From NCBI RefSeq assembly GCF_038595055.1, contig NZ_CP152002.1, forward strand, positions 5,550,001 through 5,614,000: 64,000 nt of DNA, in the 5' to 3' direction. The notes under the pieces were generated by a model. It worked only from the letters and a program-made list of their open reading frames with translations, had not been told where the DNA came from and did not search any database. Made by a program: the position numbers and the translations under genes. Of this stretch, positions 46,721-54,579 are shown in pieces. This DNA is from Paenibacillus sp. FSL R7-0345. GTDB taxonomy: Bacteria > Bacillota > Bacilli > Paenibacillales > Paenibacillaceae. Each line of letters opens with the position of its first letter. Position 1 is the first letter of the stretch.

Positions 46721-47719
46721 TTAGCCGCGCAGCCAGCGGGCCGCATCCTTGGCAAAATAAGTGATAATAATGTCCGCACCCGCACGCTTCATGCCGGTCA
46801 GCATCTCCATTACGATTGCTTTTTCATCGATCCAGCCCTGCAGCGCTGCCGCTTTGACCATTGAGTACTCACCGCTCACGTTATAAGCCACCAGCGGCAG
46901 ATCGAACTGGTCGCGGATCGTCCGGATCACATCGAGATAAGCCAGCGCCGGCTTGACCATCAGCATGTCCGCACCCTCGAGCACATCAGAGTCCGCTTCA
47001 CGGATCGCTTCCCGCAGGTTAGCCGGGTCCATCTGGTACGTTTTGCGGTTGCCGAACTGCGGCGCGGAATCAGCAGCCTCGCGGAACGGGCCGTAGAAAG
47101 CGGAGGCGTATTTTACCGAATAAGACATAATCGGCACATGCTCGAACCCGTTGTCGTCCAGTCCGGCGCGGATCGCCTGCACAAAACCGTCCATCATGTT
47201 CGAAGGCGCGATAATATCAGCCCCGGCCTTGGCCTGCGATACCGCCGTGCGGGTCAGCAGCTCCAGCGAAGCATCGTTTATAACATCACCGTGTACAACT
47301 CCGTCCACCACATGAGTATGAACCATACCGCAGTGGCCGTGGTCCGTGAACTCACACAGACAGGTGTCGGCTACGACCAGCAGCTCGGGGTACCATTGTT
47401 TAATCAGCCTTGTCGCTTCCTGTACAATCCCGTCATCCGCAAAACCCGACGTTCCAACCGCATCCTTGGTCTCCGGAATCCCGAACAGCAGAACCGCCGG
47501 AATCCCCAGCGCGGCAATCTCGTCAACCTCAGCCTTCAGCATATCAAGCGAAAAATGATACACACCCGGCATCGAGCCAATCTCCGTCTTCACACCTGTT
47601 CCATAGGTCACAAAAATCGGCTGGATCAGATCAAGTGTATTCAGCACGGTCTCCCGCACCATCCCGCGAATTCCGGCTGTACCGCGCAGACGGCGGTGCC
47701 GGGTAATTGGAAAGCTCAT
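46721..47719 (-). CDS. hemB: Delta-aminolevulinic acid dehydratase
   Basis: 332 residues from ATG 47717-47719 (AGGAGG 8 bases upstream). Condenses two 5-aminolevulinate to porphobilinogen. The cysteine-type zinc motif DTCLCEFTDHGHCG, and the Schiff-base lysine in LMVKPALAYLD, are visible. It is separated from cobA/hemD by 816 bases with repeats, and an intrinsic terminator ends only about 30 bases before its start codon, so expression probably depends on readthrough. Confidence 0.97.
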   Translation of the reverse strand: MSFPITRHRRLRGTAGIRGMVRETVLNTLDLIQPIFVTYGTGVKTEIGSMPGVYHFSLDMLKAEVDEIAALGIPAVLLFGIPETKDAVGTSGFADDGIVQEATRLIKQWYPELLVVADTCLCEFTDHGHCGMVHTHVVDGVVHGDVINDASLELLTRTAVSQAKAGADIIAPSNMMDGFVQAIRAGLDDNGFEHVPIMSYSVKYASAFYGPFREAADSAPQFGNRKTYQMDPANLREAIREADSDVLEGADMLMVKPALAYLDVIRTIRDQFDLPLVAYNVSGEYSMVKAAALQGWIDEKAIVMEMLTGMKRAGADIIITYFAKDAARWLRG

Positions 47720-47748
47720 TGATGTATCCTCCTGTGTAGTTAATATGT

Positions 47749-47791
47749 AAAAAAAGTCCGGCAGCACTGTGCAATGTCAGCGCCTGTCCGG
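47749..47791 (-). terminator. Intrinsic terminator just upstream of hemB (possible attenuator)
   Basis: Minus strand: TCCGG-A-CAG(G)CGCTG, loop ACATTGCA, CAGTGCTG-C-CGGA, followed by CTTTTTTT. The T-run ends about 18 bases before the hemB Shine-Dalgarno (AGGAGG), leaving no space for a separate promoter between them. Confidence 0.75.
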
Positions 47792-47870
47792 AGTTACTGT
47801 AATGTTCGGGTGTTCATAACAACGAGCGGTGAATTCATGCTGCTCCGGCTGGATGCTCCCGCCCTCAAAC

Positions 47871-48065
47871 TAACTTTAACTGCACTCTGTACAACTATTC
47901 CGCCAGTTTTCCCCTGAGTAACCAGTTTAGTTGTAGTTTGTGCAGTTATTTTGGCGTAAAAAGCAAATTTCAGCCGATTAAAGCAGATTTAGTTGTACAG
48001 AGTGCAGCTATTCCGTACTGGAGCCAGATTTGACCGGGTTTAGTTGCACAAAGTGCAGTTAAACC
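47871..48065. repeat. Interspersed repeats with TTTAGTTG...GTGCAGTTA core
   Basis: Four copies of an approximately 28-33-base element: one inverted (47871-47903) and three direct (about 47925-47955, 47986-48015, 48038-48065), for example TTTAGTTGTACAGAGTGCAG. They lie in the hemD-hemB gap. Confidence 0.8.
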
Positions 48066-48093
48066 GCTAAGGGAGCGTGTTACCTGCCTTTCA

Positions 48094-48410
48094 CGCAGAC
48101 ATCAGGCGCACCTACCTCACAGCCTAGCTCATCCAGCCAGCACTAATGTGTTCAGCACTTCCGCAGACATCAGGCGCACCTACCTCACAGCCTAGCTCAT
48201 CCAGCCAGCACACTAATGTGTTCAGCACTTCCACAGACATCCGGCTTCATCTAACAGCAGACGTCCTAGCTCATCCAGCCAGCACACTAATATGTTCAGC
48301 ACTTCCGCAGACATCCGGCGCATTAACAACATACAGCCTAGCTCATCCAGCCAGCACGAATGTGTTCAACACTCCCGCGGACTTCTGGCGCATTAACAGT
48401 ACATAGCATG
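48094..48410. repeat. Degenerate tandem repeat, about four copies of 68-74 bp
   Basis: CCTAGCTCATCCAGCCAGCA recurs at 48123, 48191, 48265 and 48337, each followed by (CACTAATRTGTTCAGCACTTCC) and a CAGACATC-GGCGCA segment; partial units flank it. Spacings of 68, 74 and 72 bases show drift. The rest of the gap 47792-48535 has no supported gene. Confidence 0.85.
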
Positions 48411-48535
48411 TCCCATCTATCCCAGCTAACCATTGTCACCTGTACACTCAGCCTGCTCCTATCAACTGCTCCGGCAGCCCTTTGCCGTAAGTAACTATCC
48501 TTAAGCTGCCTCGCGGGCAGGGGATGATAAAGCCC

Positions 48536-50101
48536 CTACCGTACTCTCGTCGACTCGTTCCAGCGGCATAGCTCCTGTAGCAGGCCTTCGATGGTGGCCT
48601 CGTCCGGCAGCAGGCCGGGGGTCAGGCCGGCGGCGACGGCCGTTTCCTCGGTCACCGGGCCGATGCAGGCGATCTTGACGCCGGCCAGCACGGCCACCGG
48701 ATCTTCCAGACCCATGCGCTTCAGGATCTCGATGAAGTTGCGCACGGTCGAAGAGCTGGTGAAGGTAACCGCATGGATGCGTTTCTCCTCGAGCAGGCGC
48801 AGCAGCTCGATGTCGTCCTCGCCCGTCACCACCGTCTCGTAGGTGTCGATCTCGGTCACTTCCAGCCCAAGCCCGCGCAGCTTGGCCGGAAGCCACTCCC
48901 GCGCGAGGTCCCCGCGCGGCAAAAGAACCTTCTGGCCCGCCTCAAGCCGCGGGCCAAATGCCTCCAGCAGCCCTTCCGCCTGGAAGCGGGCGGGCAGCTC
49001 CTCGGCCACCAGCCCGCGCTCCGCCAGCGCGGCGGCTGTGGCCGGCCCCACCGCGCCGATGCGCGCGCGGTGCAAGCCGCGGATGTCCACCTTCAGCTCC
49101 GCCAGGTGGCGCCAAAAGAATTCCACGCCGTTCGGGCTCGTGAAGAAAACCCAGTCATAGGCTTCCAGCGCTCCCAGCGCGGAAGCTATGGCGGCTTTCT
49201 TCCCGGCATCCTCCGGCATGACCGTCTCAATGACCGGGAACTCGTACGGCTCGCCGCCGAGCTCCTCAATGCGGTCCACCAGCTCGCTCGCCTGGCTGCG
49301 GGCGCGGGTAACCACGATGCGCTTGCCGAACAGCGGCAGCGCCTCGGCCCACATCAGCTGCTGGCGCTGGCGCACCACTTCGCCGACGACAATGACCGCC
49401 GGCGGCTTGAAGTCCGCCGCAATGACCTTCGCCTCGATGTCGGCGAGCGTGCCGGTCAGCGTGTCCTGCTCCGCACGCGTGCCCCAGCGCACCAGCGCCA
49501 CCGGTGTCTCCGGCGGACGGCCGTGCTTGATCAGCTGGCCGCTGATGTAGCCGATCTTGGCGACGCCCATCAGGAAGACCAGCGTTCCGGTCGCATGGGT
49601 AACCTTGTCCCAATGGATGGAATGGTCCAGCTTATCCGGGCTTTCATGTCCGGTGATGATCGACAGGGAAGACGCATAATCCCGGTGCGTGACCGGGATG
49701 CCGGCATAAGCCGGTACGCTGATTGCCGACGTAATGCCCGGCACAATCTCGTAGTAGATGCCGTTCCGGCGCAGCAGCTCCGCTTCTTCGCCTACCCGGC
49801 CAAAAATCGTCGGGTCCCCGCCCTTGAGCCGCACGACCGTTTTGCCTTCCAGAGCAAGATCAACCAGCAGCTGGTTGATCTCCTCCTGCTTCATGGTGTG
49901 ACGGTCGGGCAGCTTGCCGACATAGATTTTGTCACCGCCGGGCTTCATCTGCTTCAGCAGCCTGGGACTTGCCAGCCGGTCGTAGACCAGCACATCCGCC
50001 TTGCGGATGCACTCCAGCCCCTTCACAGTGATCAGCTTCGCATCGCCCGGTCCTGCACCTACCAGATATACTTTCCCCGTCTTCTCCGCCATCTCCATCA
50101 T
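48536..50101 (-). CDS. cobA-hemD: Fused uroporphyrinogen-III C-methyltransferase / uroporphyrinogen-III synthase
   Basis: 521 residues. The N-terminal SUMT domain (about 8-255; YLVGAGPGDAKLIT, VVRLKGGDP, GITSAISVPAYAGIPVTHR) methylates uroporphyrinogen III towards precorrin-2/sirohaem. The C-terminal HemD domain (about 265-515; VVTRARSQASELVDRIEELGG, FTSPNGVEFF, TFTSSSTVRNF) closes hydroxymethylbilane. The ATG overlaps the hemC stop (ATGA); the ATG three codons later is better spaced from AAGGGG. The HemD half is extremely GC-rich (51 of 60 bases at 49021-49080), unlike its neighbours. No terminator was found after the stop. Confidence 0.95.
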   Translation of the reverse strand: MMEMAEKTGKVYLVGAGPGDAKLITVKGLECIRKADVLVYDRLASPRLLKQMKPGGDKIYVGKLPDRHTMKQEEINQLLVDLALEGKTVVRLKGGDPTIFGRVGEEAELLRRNGIYYEIVPGITSAISVPAYAGIPVTHRDYASSLSIITGHESPDKLDHSIHWDKVTHATGTLVFLMGVAKIGYISGQLIKHGRPPETPVALVRWGTRAEQDTLTGTLADIEAKVIAADFKPPAVIVVGEVVRQRQQLMWAEALPLFGKRIVVTRARSQASELVDRIEELGGEPYEFPVIETVMPEDAGKKAAIASALGALEAYDWVFFTSPNGVEFFWRHLAELKVDIRGLHRARIGAVGPATAAALAERGLVAEELPARFQAEGLLEAFGPRLEAGQKVLLPRGDLAREWLPAKLRGLGLEVTEIDTYETVVTGEDDIELLRLLEEKRIHAVTFTSSSTVRNFIEILKRMGLEDPVAVLAGVKIACIGPVTEETAVAAGLTPGLLPDEATIEGLLQELCRWNESTRVR

Positions 50102-51198
50102 CCCCTTGTATCCGCCAGAATCTTCTCCGCACCCCGGGCAATCAGCTTGCGGGCTACCTCTTCGCCAAGCTGTACCGGGTCAACTCCCGTAAGCGTCTCT
50201 TTGAGAATTACCGAACCGTCCGGTGTTCCCACCATCCCTGTCAAAGTAATTACCCGTCCTGCAGGATTAGTTGACCCGGCAGGCCCGGACTCCTCCGCTT
50301 TACCCGAAACCGCCTCTGCTACCTTATCTTTATCCTCTAGACTGTCCGCCGATACGGCTTCCCCCTCGGCTTCCTGGTTCTCCGCAGTTGCACTCGCTCC
50401 TTCGCGCCCTGCTCCACCTTCCGCTCCCTCAGCTTCAAGCACCGCAAACGCGCCAATCGGCACCTGACAGCCGCCGTTTAGCGCACCGAGAAACGTCCGT
50501 TCCGCAGCTACAGTCAGAGCTGTCTGCTCATCATTATACAGCGCCAAAAGCTCACGCAGCTCGGTATCGTCCTCGCGGCATTCAATACCAAGCGCACCCT
50601 GGCCGACTGCCGGCAGACATACCTCCGGCTCCAGATAGGCGGTCACACGGTCCTGCCAGCCCATCCGGGTCAGGCCGGCTGCGGCCAGCAGAATGGCGTC
50701 GTATTCGCCGTTCTCCAGCTTTTTCAGCCGGGAGTCGATGTTGCCGCGCACCGGTTCAATCACCAGATCAGGGCGCAGCGCAGCCAGCTGGCTGGAGCGG
50801 CGCAGGCTGCTCGTGCCGACGCGCGCACCCTGAGGCAGCTCATCCAGGCTTGACGCACCTGTTGCAATCAGGCAGTCACGCGGATCAACCCGCTTCGGCA
50901 CAGCACCGTTAATAAGGCCCTCCGGTAATTCGGACGGCATATCCTTCATACTGTGTACAGCCATATCAATGACTTTATCGAGCATGGCCTGTTCAATTTC
51001 CTTTACGAACAGCCCTTTGCCGCCTACTTTGGACAACGTGACATCGAGAATCCGGTCGCCTTTGGTGATAATCTTGTGTACCTCAAAGGTGAACCCGAAG
51101 CCGTGCTCCTCACTCAGCCGCGTAAGATCATCAATTACATGCCCAGTCTGGGTCAGCGCCAGCGCGCTTTGTCTGCTGCCTACTATAATTTTGCGCAT
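50098..51198 (-). CDS. hemC: Porphobilinogen deaminase with acidic insertion
   Basis: 366 residues from ATG 51196-51198 (GGAGG 9 bases upstream). Polymerises four porphobilinogen into hydroxymethylbilane. Motifs: GSRQSALAL, HSMKDMP, GTSSLRRSSQL, and the dipyrromethane-anchoring C244 in NGGCQVPIGA. Between residues about 256 and 314, inside the third domain, lies an acidic Glu/Ala/Gly-rich low-complexity stretch that ordinary HemC (about 310 aa) lacks. The remaining fold is complete, so the enzyme is probably active. It overlaps cobA/hemD by 4 bases. Confidence 0.96.
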   Translation of the reverse strand: MRKIIVGSRQSALALTQTGHVIDDLTRLSEEHGFGFTFEVHKIITKGDRILDVTLSKVGGKGLFVKEIEQAMLDKVIDMAVHSMKDMPSELPEGLINGAVPKRVDPRDCLIATGASSLDELPQGARVGTSSLRRSSQLAALRPDLVIEPVRGNIDSRLKKLENGEYDAILLAAAGLTRMGWQDRVTAYLEPEVCLPAVGQGALGIECREDDTELRELLALYNDEQTALTVAAERTFLGALNGGCQVPIGAFAVLEAEGAEGGAGREGASATAENQEAEGEAVSADSLEDKDKVAEAVSGKAEESGPAGSTNPAGRVITLTGMVGTPDGSVILKETLTGVDPVQLGEEVARKLIARGAEKILADTRG

Positions 51199-51247
51199 TC
51201 TCATCTTCCTCCCGGTAACCCATTATTCAGCCAGTTTCCTTCCTCCG

Positions 51248-51895
51248 CTACTCCGCCCGGTTCGCCGCAATCCAAGCCCGGACTGCCTCGGGCGACCATT
51301 CTATAAAGGTGCCCTGCCGCACACTATTCAACACATCCAGCCGGCCGAGCCGGTGCAGCAGCCGTCTGCGTTCCTCAGCCGAGGGTACAAGCGACTTAAT
51401 CTCAGTGCGCATCATGTGCAAAAAATCCAGATAAGGCCCGTATTCCTCGCCCAAAACCTCAGCCAGCTGCGACGTAATCTCAGCCGCAGCAGAGGGTCCT
51501 GCACCAGATGTGGAGACGGCCACAGTCAGCCTTCCCCGGCGCAGAACCCCCGGTGTTATAAAATTCCCCGCTTCCGCATGGCTGGCTACATTGACCGGCA
51601 GTCCAAGCGCCTTGGCTTCGGCAGCCGCCGCTTCATTCACCGCAGGATCACTGCTTGCAGCGTATACCAGAAACGCGCCCCGGACATCTCCGGGTTCATA
51701 TCCGCGGGCAACCCACTGTATCTTGCCTTCCTCAACCAGCCCGGAGAGCACAGCCGTGAGCGCAGGGCTGATCACCGTAACCGCGGCCCCCGCTTCAAGC
51801 AGAGACTGCACCTTGCGCTCCGCCACCGTTCCGCCGCCGATCACAGCAATCTTTTGCCCGCTGACATCCAGCATGACCGGCAAATACCCTGCCAT
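51248..51895 (-). CDS. Precorrin-2 dehydrogenase / sirohydrochlorin ferrochelatase-like (YlnF/Met8 type)
   Basis: 215 residues from ATG 51893-51895 (GGAGG 8 bases upstream). An NAD-binding VIGGGTVAERKVQSLLEAGA motif (about 16-35), then NVASHAEAGNFITPGVLRRGRLTVAVSTSGAGP, which is typical of the CysG-N/Met8 domain. It would oxidise precorrin-2 to sirohydrochlorin and perhaps insert iron. The product of the neighbouring SUMT domain is its substrate. It lies between hemX and hemC; B. subtilis keeps ylnF elsewhere, so this is a local linkage of sirohaem and haem synthesis. Confidence 0.92.
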   Translation of the reverse strand: MAGYLPVMLDVSGQKIAVIGGGTVAERKVQSLLEAGAAVTVISPALTAVLSGLVEEGKIQWVARGYEPGDVRGAFLVYAASSDPAVNEAAAAEAKALGLPVNVASHAEAGNFITPGVLRRGRLTVAVSTSGAGPSAAAEITSQLAEVLGEEYGPYLDFLHMMRTEIKSLVPSAEERRRLLHRLGRLDVLNSVRQGTFIEWSPEAVRAWIAANRAE

Positions 51896-51900
51896 TCTGC

Positions 51901-52728
51901 TCACCTCCCGCTCCAGCCATGAAAGTCTGATAACGAATTCAGCAGGAAATTAAGAATAATAAAAGCATACCCCGAAATCGCCCAGCGGGCCATCGCCGTA
52001 CCGCTTCTGCGCCTTGACCTTTTCAGCAGAATATAGGTTATATATACCCCAAGCCCGACCATTGTGGTCAGTACCTTGGAATCCTGAAATAGCGGTGTCC
52101 GTCCCTCGGCAACAATCGACATCGCGGCCAGTACCAGCGACACAATCATCAGCGGCACACCGGCCAGAATCGCCGTATACGAATATTTGTCCATCGTTTC
52201 CAGGCTCGGGAGCCGCCGGATGCGGTCATCCCATTTCTTATTCTTGAGCTTCCTGTGCAGGAACAGATACATTATCGCAAATACCGTGCCCAGTGTCAGT
52301 GCGCCAAAGCTCAGGTTGGCCAAAATAATATGCATCGCCAGCCAGCCGTGCACCGCCCTCCAGCTCTCCAGCCCATGATCTGCCGCCGTCAGCCAGACCC
52401 GGTTCAGCATAAAGACACTAAAGCCGGCCCCGCTGAGCAGCAGAATCGTAAATTCACCGCCGCGTGTATAGGCAATGGCTAGTGACGTAATGACAATAAG
52501 GAAGGAGAACCAGAACAGGAAATCATAAGGGGTAAAAATCGGCAGCCCGCCCTCCTGGGAGAACCGGACCGCAAGTCCCGCCATCTGCAGCAGACCCGTA
52601 ACAGCAAGAAGCCCTGTGCCCAGCCGCTTTCCGCCCGGATTACGCTTAAGGCAATCCGAGAAAATAAACAGCAGGCTCAGGGCATATAGCAGCAGAGCGG
52701 CATCATATATTCCGTTCAGCAGTTGCAT
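51901..52728 (-). CDS. hemX: HemX/CcsA-type membrane protein
   Basis: 275 residues, eight or so transmembrane helices, with the CcsA/CcmC-like region (RAVHGWLAMHIILANLSFGALTLGTVFAIMYL, about 125-157). HemX in Bacillus lowers cellular HemA amounts. ATG 52726-52728 chosen over a GTG three codons earlier that overlaps the hemA stop. It lies directly between hemA and the ylnF-like gene, as in B. subtilis hemAX. Confidence 0.9.
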   Translation of the reverse strand: MQLLNGIYDAALLLYALSLLFIFSDCLKRNPGGKRLGTGLLAVTGLLQMAGLAVRFSQEGGLPIFTPYDFLFWFSFLIVITSLAIAYTRGGEFTILLLSGAGFSVFMLNRVWLTAADHGLESWRAVHGWLAMHIILANLSFGALTLGTVFAIMYLFLHRKLKNKKWDDRIRRLPSLETMDKYSYTAILAGVPLMIVSLVLAAMSIVAEGRTPLFQDSKVLTTMVGLGVYITYILLKRSRRRSGTAMARWAISGYAFIILNFLLNSLSDFHGWSGR

Positions 52729-52733
52729 GCTGC

Positions 52734-54131
52734 TCACCCGCCCAGCAGGCCTGCCGGAGCAAAAACGGTCTTAGGCACAAGGAATTCGGCAGCAGATACA
52801 CGGTCATTCTCTTTTTTCTGCACAGGAGCCGGGCTGCTTCCATTTCCGCCCCCGCCAGCTTCGAGCTGACTCTGCAGAGCAAAAATCTGCGTGAAATACG
52901 CAAGGGCTTCTGTTCCCTGATCGCTGCCGGACATTTCCTTGATTACATTAATCGGATCGTGCATCATCTGGTTCACGATGCTCTTGGTCAGCTGGCGGAT
53001 CACCTTGCGCTGATGCTCATCCAGCTCAGGCAGCTTGTTGAACAGGCTGTCCATCGTATCTTCATAGATGCCATTGGATTTGTCCTGCAGCGCACGGATC
53101 ACTGGTCTCACGCCAAGCGTCTTCAGCCACACCTGGAATTCGTCCATCTCTTCCGCAATCATCACTTCGATCTTCGCGGCTTCACTGCGGCGCATCTCCA
53201 GATTGCTCTCCACGATGCCTTCCAGATCATCAATATCGTACAGGAACACACCCTGCACATTGGCAGCTTCCGGATCGATGTCACGCGGCACGGCGATGTC
53301 GATCATGAACAGCGGCCGCGACGGGCGGCGCTTCATGCCGGCAGACACCTGGTCCGCAGACAGCACATAGCCCTCAGCTCCGGTGGAGCTGATTACAATA
53401 TCAACCTCATCCAGATGCTGCAGCGCATCATCAATCGTGCTCGGCTTGCCGGAGAACTTCTCCGCCAGCTCAACCGCGCGCGAAAGCGTACGGTTCGCAA
53501 CAATGACTTCAGCCGCTCCGCTGCTGTACAGGTGCTTGACGGTCAGCTCACTCATTTTGCCAGCGCCGAGAATCAGCACTCTTTTGCCGGTGAACATGCC
53601 AAAGATCCGCTTACCCAGCTCCACAGCCGCATAGCTCACTGAAACGGCACTCTCACCGATCGAAGTCTCGTTATGGGCACGTTTGCCGAGCGTCACGGCC
53701 TGCTTGAACAGCTGGTTGAACCAGGTACCGGTCACACCCTCGCCCTGGGCAGTCAAAAAAGCATTACGCACCTGTCCCAGAATCTGCGTCTCACCAATCA
53801 CCATCGAATCCAGACCGCAGGTTACGCGGAACAGATGGGCAATGGCCTGCTCATCCTCGTATATATACATATGCTGCGTAAATTGCTCACTTTTTACATT
53901 GAACCACTGCTCCATAAAGCTACGGATGAAATATCCGCACATATGAAGGCGGTCGACGACCACATAAATTTCCGTCCGGTTACAGGTGGCAACGACAACC
54001 CCTTCCAGAACGCTTTTGGTCTTCATCAGCTGATGAAGCGCTTCGGGCAGATCCTTCTCTGCAAAAGCGAACTGTTCCCTCACCTCAACGGGAGCCGTAC
54101 GGTAATTCAGGCCAACGACGACAATATGCAT
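52734..54131 (-). CDS. hemA: Glutamyl-tRNA reductase
   Basis: 465 residues. First committed step of C5 tetrapyrrole synthesis: reduces glutamyl-tRNA to glutamate-1-semialdehyde. Catalytic C50 in VVATCNRTEIYVV; VIGETQILGQVRNAF; NADPH motif LGAGKMSELTVKHL. C-terminal dimerisation helices are complete. AGGATGGTG precedes the ATG. It heads the haem cluster; a PerR-like box lies 136-150 bases upstream. Confidence 0.98.
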   Translation of the reverse strand: MHIVVVGLNYRTAPVEVREQFAFAEKDLPEALHQLMKTKSVLEGVVVATCNRTEIYVVVDRLHMCGYFIRSFMEQWFNVKSEQFTQHMYIYEDEQAIAHLFRVTCGLDSMVIGETQILGQVRNAFLTAQGEGVTGTWFNQLFKQAVTLGKRAHNETSIGESAVSVSYAAVELGKRIFGMFTGKRVLILGAGKMSELTVKHLYSSGAAEVIVANRTLSRAVELAEKFSGKPSTIDDALQHLDEVDIVISSTGAEGYVLSADQVSAGMKRRPSRPLFMIDIAVPRDIDPEAANVQGVFLYDIDDLEGIVESNLEMRRSEAAKIEVMIAEEMDEFQVWLKTLGVRPVIRALQDKSNGIYEDTMDSLFNKLPELDEHQRKVIRQLTKSIVNQMMHDPINVIKEMSGSDQGTEALAYFTQIFALQSQLEAGGGGNGSSPAPVQKKENDRVSAAEFLVPKTVFAPAGLLGG

Positions 54132-54266
54132 CGCTTGTTCACCATCCTAGTCTATATTCAGTGGTGTAGGCACTGTCTTTCACACAATCTCAAATCACGT
54201 GTGTTAAGTATATCACATCAAAATGCGGCATTTTACAAAACCTTTGAACTCTTTATGACATACAGA

Positions 54267-54281
54267 TAATAATGATTATAA
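54267..54281. promoter_or_regulatory. PerR/Fur-family box upstream of hemA
   Basis: TAATAATGATTATAA matches the Bacillus PerR consensus TTATAATnATTATAA at all defined positions but one. It lies between the hemA start (54131) and the divergent purine operon. B. subtilis PerR is known to control hemAXCDBL. A Fur site would need two more changes. Confidence 0.65.
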
Positions 54282-54393
54282 ATAAAAAACCATAAAAGTA
54301 CTATGGTTTATGATGGGTTATTTTTATTTTATTTATAAGTCAGACGAAACGTAACACCATTCCTGTTTTGCCAAACAAAGCCTTCATTATCAT

Positions 54394-54411
54394 TAATGTT
54401 ATATAACATTA
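54394..54411. promoter_or_regulatory. 18-bp perfect palindrome, possible operator
   Basis: TAATGTTATATAACATTA reads identically on both strands. It ends 14 bases upstream of the -35 of the purine operon promoter. No regulator is recognised. Confidence 0.5.
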
Positions 54412-54425
54412 CATTAAATCAAGGA

Positions 54426-54454
54426 TTGACACACACAAACCTCGGTGATAGCAT
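54426..54454 (+). promoter_or_regulatory. Promoter of the purine salvage operon
   Basis: TTGACA (54426-54431), 17-base spacer, TAGCAT (54449-54454). Predicted start near 54461, about 47 bases before the riboswitch aptamer. Confidence 0.8.
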
Positions 54455-54507
54455 ATATAAAAATAATACGAGTCACAATATATAACATGTATATTACAAA
54501 TGAATAA

Positions 54508-54579
54508 CTCTTGTATAAGCTCATTAATCCGGTTTGAGCGTTTCTACAGGCAACCGTAAATTGCCCCAGGCTACAAGAG
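54508..54579 (+). promoter_or_regulatory. Purine-riboswitch-like aptamer, variant junction
   Basis: P1 CTCTTGTA (54508-54515)/TACAAGAG (54572-54579); J1/2 TAA; P2 GCTCA (54519-54523)/TGAGC (54535-54539); J2/3 GTTTCTAC (54540-54547), identical to the family core; P3 GGCAA (54549-54553)/TTGCC (54561-54565) with loop CCGTAAA. By alignment the specificity base (position 74 of xpt) is C54571, as in guanine types. J3/1 is longer (CCAGGC) and has G instead of A at position 73; L2 (AATCCGG) also departs from the usual ATATGG. Ligand not certain. Confidence 0.8.

Noticed and set aside
48094..48410. CRISPR array in the hemD-hemB gap
   Set aside because: The segments between conserved cores are themselves similar between units, so it is a degenerate tandem repeat.
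48773..50467. Long plus-strand frame of over 500 codons
   Set aside because: It is antisense to cobA/hemD and hemC, produced by high GC; motifs on the minus strand are unambiguous.
54284..54312. AACCATA/TATGGTT hairpin as terminator for hemA or the purine operon
   Set aside because: It lies upstream of both divergent genes with no gene ending there; AT-rich and possibly chance.
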